The position numbers and the translations under genes were made by a program. A model generated the notes under the pieces. That model was not told the origin of the DNA and searched no databases. It saw nothing but the letters and a program-made list of their open reading frames with translations. This document shows, piece by piece, positions 61,085-64,000 of a stretch of DNA of 64,000 nt. This DNA comes from Streptomyces scabiei 87.22 (GTDB lineage Bacteria > Actinomycetota > Actinomycetes > Streptomycetales > Streptomycetaceae): positions 6,944,001 through 7,008,000 of the forward strand of contig NC_013929.1 of assembly GCF_000091305.1 (NCBI RefSeq), read 5' to 3'. Each line of letters begins with the position of its first letter. The stretch's first letter is position 1.

Positions 61085-62332
61085 ATGGAGATCCCGGTAC
61101 GGCTGCGGCGGGCCCGCTCCGCACTACTGCTGATCTTTCTCGTGCACGGTGCGGTCTTCGCCCTGCTGGTCACCCGCATCCCGGCGATCCAGGACCGGTA
61201 CGACCTCAGCGACGCCGAACTCCCGCTGTTCCTCGCCGCCGTACCGATCCTCGCCGGCGTCGGCAGCGTCACCGTCTCGCGCGTGGTGCGCCGGGTTCCC
61301 GCGCCCGTCGTGGTCCGGATCGTCCAGCCGGTCATCTGTCTGGCGCTGACCGGCGTAGGGGCGGGCGACCAGGTCTGGCAGCTGGCGGCCTGTCTGGCGG
61401 TCTTCGGACTGCTGGTGGGCGCCATGGAGGCGGGCCTGAACATGACGGGTGTGGCGATCCAGCGCGGCCACGGGCGCAGCATCATGCTCGGTTTCCACGG
61501 CGCCGCGAGTCTCGGCGGCATCCTCGGCGCCCTGTTCGCCTGGGCCGGGGCCTACTGGGACTTCTCCCTGCTCACCCTCTTCGCCGGCACCGTCGCCCTG
61601 CTGCTGCCGTGGGCGATCGCGGCCGGCCCCCGCCTCACCGCGCGGCCGGACGGCCAGGACGAGGCGACCGGCGCCGCTACCTCTGCCCGCGCGGCCTCCC
61701 CGAGGCCGCGCGGACGGCGTGGCGTCCCCTGGAAACCGCTGCTGCCCCTCTGCGTGATCATGGCCGTGTCCGTCGTCGCCGACTCCACCGCGACCAACTG
61801 GAGCGCCAAGTTCCTGGAGGACACCCTGCACAGTTCGGAGGCGATGGCGACCGTCCCGTACGGCCTCTACATGGCGGCCACCCTGCTGGGCCGTGCCCTC
61901 GGCGACGGCTGGGTGCAGCGGTGGGGGACGGTCGCCGTGGTGCGCGCGGGCGCTCTGCTCGCCGCGGTGGGGTTCGCCGTCGTCGCCGCCGCGCCGGAAC
62001 CCGTGACCGGCGCGCTCGGCTTCGCCGTACTCGGCGCGGGGCTGTCCGTGATCATCCCGCAGGTCATCGTGATCGGCGCGCAGCGGCTGCCGGGCGCGCA
62101 GGACACCGCCGTGGCACGCGTCAACCTCTTCAACTACGTGGGCTTCCTGATCGGCCCGCCCCTGGTCGGAGCCGTCGGCGCGGCCGTCTCCTACCGCGCG
62201 GCGATGTGCGTGCCGCTCCTCCTCGTCCTCGGCGTCCTCCTGATCGCCCGTTCCCTGGCCGCCCCGGACACGGCGGCCGACTCCTCCGCGCGCGTCCCGC
62301 GTCCGGAGGCGACGACGACCACCGTCGGCTGA
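61085..62332 (+). CDS. MFS transporter (12-helix, YbjJ/FucP-like)
   Basis: 415 residues from the ATG at 61085 with GAAGGAGG. Twelve helices in two halves, with a charged loop near 190-215 (Arg/Pro-rich) in the middle. RIPAIQDRYDLSDAELPLFL and GLNMTGVAIQRGHGRSIMLG, then GFHGAASLGGILGAL, fit the YbjJ-like group of sugar/drug transporters. The substrate is unknown. Its own SARP-type promoter suggests a cluster role in export or uptake. Confidence 0.85.
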   Translation: MEIPVRLRRARSALLLIFLVHGAVFALLVTRIPAIQDRYDLSDAELPLFLAAVPILAGVGSVTVSRVVRRVPAPVVVRIVQPVICLALTGVGAGDQVWQLAACLAVFGLLVGAMEAGLNMTGVAIQRGHGRSIMLGFHGAASLGGILGALFAWAGAYWDFSLLTLFAGTVALLLPWAIAAGPRLTARPDGQDEATGAATSARAASPRPRGRRGVPWKPLLPLCVIMAVSVVADSTATNWSAKFLEDTLHSSEAMATVPYGLYMAATLLGRALGDGWVQRWGTVAVVRAGALLAAVGFAVVAAAPEPVTGALGFAVLGAGLSVIIPQVIVIGAQRLPGAQDTAVARVNLFNYVGFLIGPPLVGAVGAAVSYRAAMCVPLLLVLGVLLIARSLAAPDTAADSSARVPRPEATTTTVG

Positions 62333-62496
62333 CGGCGCCACGCTTCCCCCGGCGTGCCGCCCGGCGCGGCCGTGCCCCGACTGCCCCAACGGCAGCCGGG
62401 GCATGCCCGTGTCCGCCGCCCGGCCAAACGGGCCGGCCCGGCGCGGAACGGCCGCGGTCCCCGCCGGGCCCGCACTCGCCTCCCGCGCGCGCCCGG

Positions 62497-62530
62497 TCTT
62501 TAGCAGGGCCAAAGCGTCAGGGCCGACGAT
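62497..62530 (+). promoter_or_regulatory. SARP-type promoter (KAS III/AMP-ligase operon)
   Basis: TCTTTAG (62497-62503) and GCCAAAG (62508-62514) are 11 bp apart. Ten bases later comes GACGAT (62525-62530). The KAS III start is 87 bases downstream. Confidence 0.55.
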
Positions 62531-62616
62531 CCCCGCAGGGCGGATCCCGGGACCCCGGCCGTGCGGCCTCGCCGCACGGCCGGGCCCGGGTGAGCCAACC
62601 GACCGATGGGAGAACC

Positions 62617-63681
62617 ATGCGCTGGGAAAGCGTCTACGTGGCGGGGACGGGGGCCTGGCTCCCCGAACCGCTCTCCGCCCGCGCCGCCGTGGAGGCGGGT
62701 GAGTACGACCCCGAGCAGTTCGAGGCGGACGGTCTGCTGTCCGTCCGGGTGGCCGGTGAGGACATCGCACCACCCGACATGGCGGTACAGGCCGCCACCA
62801 CCGCGCTCAAGCGGTCCGGTCTCGCCCCCGAGGCCGTACGTCTGCTGCTGCACAACTACGTCTGGTTCCAGGGCCAGACCATGTGGCCCGTGGCGTCGTA
62901 CGTCGCCGACCACGCCGTCCACTGGAATGTGCCGGCGTTCGAGGTGAAGCAGGAGTGCAACGCGGCCATCGGCTCGCTGGAGCTGGCCGCCCGGCAGCTG
63001 ACCACCGAGCCGGACGAGGCCGCGGCGGTGCTCACCACCGCGGACCGCTTCGCCGAGCCCCTGATCAACCGATGGAGCGCCGAGGCGGGCCTCGTCTACG
63101 CCGACGGCGGCACCTCCCTGGTGCTCTCCAACCGCGACGGCTTCGCCCGGGTGCTGTCGACCGTGACCCGCGCCGACAACCGCATGGAGGCGCTGGCCAG
63201 GGGAGCGGGCCTCACCCCGCTGCCCACCCAGGAGCCGTACGAGCACGCCGGCCGCTTCGCCCACTATCTGCGCTCCCGGGGCGGCAACATCCGGGAGGCC
63301 ACCGACCGGCTGGTCGCCATGGTCAAGGGTGCCGTCGACGACGCCCTCGCGGAGTCCGGGACGAGGCGGGAGGACCTGGCGCACGCCGTCATCCCGACCG
63401 GCGGCCGCAGCAAGATGCAGTGGCAGGCCGAGCAGTTGCTGGGAGTGCCGCAGGAGCGCACCACCTGGGAGTTCGGCCGCCGTACCGGCCACCTCGGCGC
63501 CGGCGACCAGTTCGCCGCGCTCAACGACCTCGCCGAGACCGGCGCGCTGCGTCCGGGCGAGCGGGTGCTGATGCTCTCCGCGGGCCCGGGCACCGCCAGC
63601 TGCGCCGTCCTGGAGATCCTCCGCACCCCCGGCTGGACGACTCCGGCCGCCGAACCTCAGACCCCCGAGGAGCAGCGATGA
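62617..63681 (+). CDS. KAS III-like acyltransferase (CerJ/DpsC group)
   Basis: 354 residues from the ATG at 62617 (GGGAGAACC upstream). Active-site Cys114 is in FEVKQECNAAIGSLELAARQ. The PHQAN motif of chain-starting KAS III is replaced by IPTGGRSKMQWQ. The later RRTGHLGAGDQFAALNDL supplies a His and an Asp as in CerJ-like enzymes, which transfer acyl groups rather than form C-C bonds. It overlaps the AMP-ligase gene (ATGA). It may move an acyl unit activated by that ligase onto a product or carrier. It is distinct from the KAS III at 27730. Confidence 0.82.
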   Translation: MRWESVYVAGTGAWLPEPLSARAAVEAGEYDPEQFEADGLLSVRVAGEDIAPPDMAVQAATTALKRSGLAPEAVRLLLHNYVWFQGQTMWPVASYVADHAVHWNVPAFEVKQECNAAIGSLELAARQLTTEPDEAAAVLTTADRFAEPLINRWSAEAGLVYADGGTSLVLSNRDGFARVLSTVTRADNRMEALARGAGLTPLPTQEPYEHAGRFAHYLRSRGGNIREATDRLVAMVKGAVDDALAESGTRREDLAHAVIPTGGRSKMQWQAEQLLGVPQERTTWEFGRRTGHLGAGDQFAALNDLAETGALRPGERVLMLSAGPGTASCAVLEILRTPGWTTPAAEPQTPEEQR

Positions 63682-64000
63682 CCGCGACCGTGATCGGATC
63701 CTTCCCCGGCACGGCCCTGATCGACGACGCCGTCGGCACCGAGACCGCCCCCCGCGTCGACAACGCCGCCGAGGTGTTCCTGACGGCCGCCGCCGCCCGC
63801 CGGCCCGACGCCCCCGCCGTGCGCGACCGCTACGGCGTGTGGACCTACGCCGAACTCGACGCCGCCGCCGACTCCTTCGCCCGGATCCTGGACGGCCGCG
63901 GCGTCAAGGCCGGCGACCGGGTGCTGGCCCGCGTCGGCAGCACCCGCGAGTTCACCGCCCTGCTGTACGGGACCTGGCGGCAGGGTGCGGTCCTGGTGCC
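63678..64000 (+). CDS. AMP-dependent synthetase/ligase (3'-truncated)
   Basis: The first 107 codons of an adenylate-forming enzyme, cut by the window end. The start ATG overlaps the previous stop. APAVRDRYGVWTYAELDAAA and GVKAGDRVLARVGSTREFTA, then LYGTWRQGAVLVP, correspond to the N-terminal subdomain of acyl-CoA synthetases and adenylation domains. No catalytic motifs are yet visible, so CoA ligase versus NRPS-type cannot be told. Confidence 0.8.
   Translation, partial: MTATVIGSFPGTALIDDAVGTETAPRVDNAAEVFLTAAAARRPDAPAVRDRYGVWTYAELDAAADSFARILDGRGVKAGDRVLARVGSTREFTALLYGTWRQGAVLV

Overview
The window is very GC-rich DNA with strong G/C preference at third codon positions, GTG/TTG starts, a large AfsR-type regulator, AfsA-family proteins and giant intergenic palindromes. 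Together these point to a Streptomyces-like actinomycete. No rRNA, tRNA or CRISPR array was recognised.

Left flank (1-15.7 kb). A truncated drug-efflux MFS gene is followed by a decayed accessory patch: an IS30-type transposase wreck, a MerR regulator with a palindromic operator, fragments of a beta-helix protein, a PIN toxin and an HTH protein, and two unknown membrane proteins. Next come a DUF418-like membrane protein, a GntR regulator with an APC permease, and a second permease. An enoyl-CoA hydratase / TmpA-like membrane flavoprotein / stand-alone adenylation operon runs leftward.

Central biosynthetic block (16-34 kb). An FkbH glyceryl-ACP synthase is followed by a long operon: fatty acyl-AMP ligase, two acyl-CoA dehydrogenase-like proteins, ACP, KS-AT-ACP polyketide synthase, FabH-like synthase, second ACP, 2-oxoacid-dehydrogenase-type acyltransferase and phosphopantetheinyl transferase. 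Two alpha/beta hydrolases come after it. FkbH + ACP + FabH-like enzyme + E2-like acyltransferase + hydrolase is the recognised gene set of tetronate (RK-682/agglomerin/quartromicin-type) assembly. The ligase/dehydrogenase/ACP set resembles the unsaturated-lipid starter sets of lipopeptide pathways. The inferred product class is a 3-acyl tetronate with an unsaturated or extended chain.

Regulation, signalling and support (34-52 kb). A SARP-NB-ARC regulator and an AfsA homologue are followed by a 2-oxoacid:ferredoxin oxidoreductase with its ferredoxin, a Tat-exported beta-propeller protein and an MMPL transporter. A HAD phosphatase, FAD monooxygenase and second AfsA homologue form a candidate signal-molecule operon. 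A NarL-type response regulator and histidine kinase are convergent neighbours.

Right part (52-64 kb). A compact RiPP operon of the azole (TOMM) type reads leftward: a nitrile-hydratase-like-leader precursor, a fused cyclodehydratase (YcaO) and a SagB dehydrogenase. A small SARP, a type II thioesterase, two MFS exporters, a CerJ-like KAS III protein and the start of an AMP-ligase follow.

The main unifying observation is a repeated promoter architecture: two (once three) heptamers close to GCTTAAG, exactly 11 bp apart, then 10 nt, then a hexamer fitting NANNNT. It was found at ten places from 16.15 to 62.53 kb, on both strands. It matches the known form of SARP-binding sites and suggests that genes across about 46 kb form one SARP regulon. 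The TOMM operon lacks a visible site of this kind and may be a nested, separate pathway.
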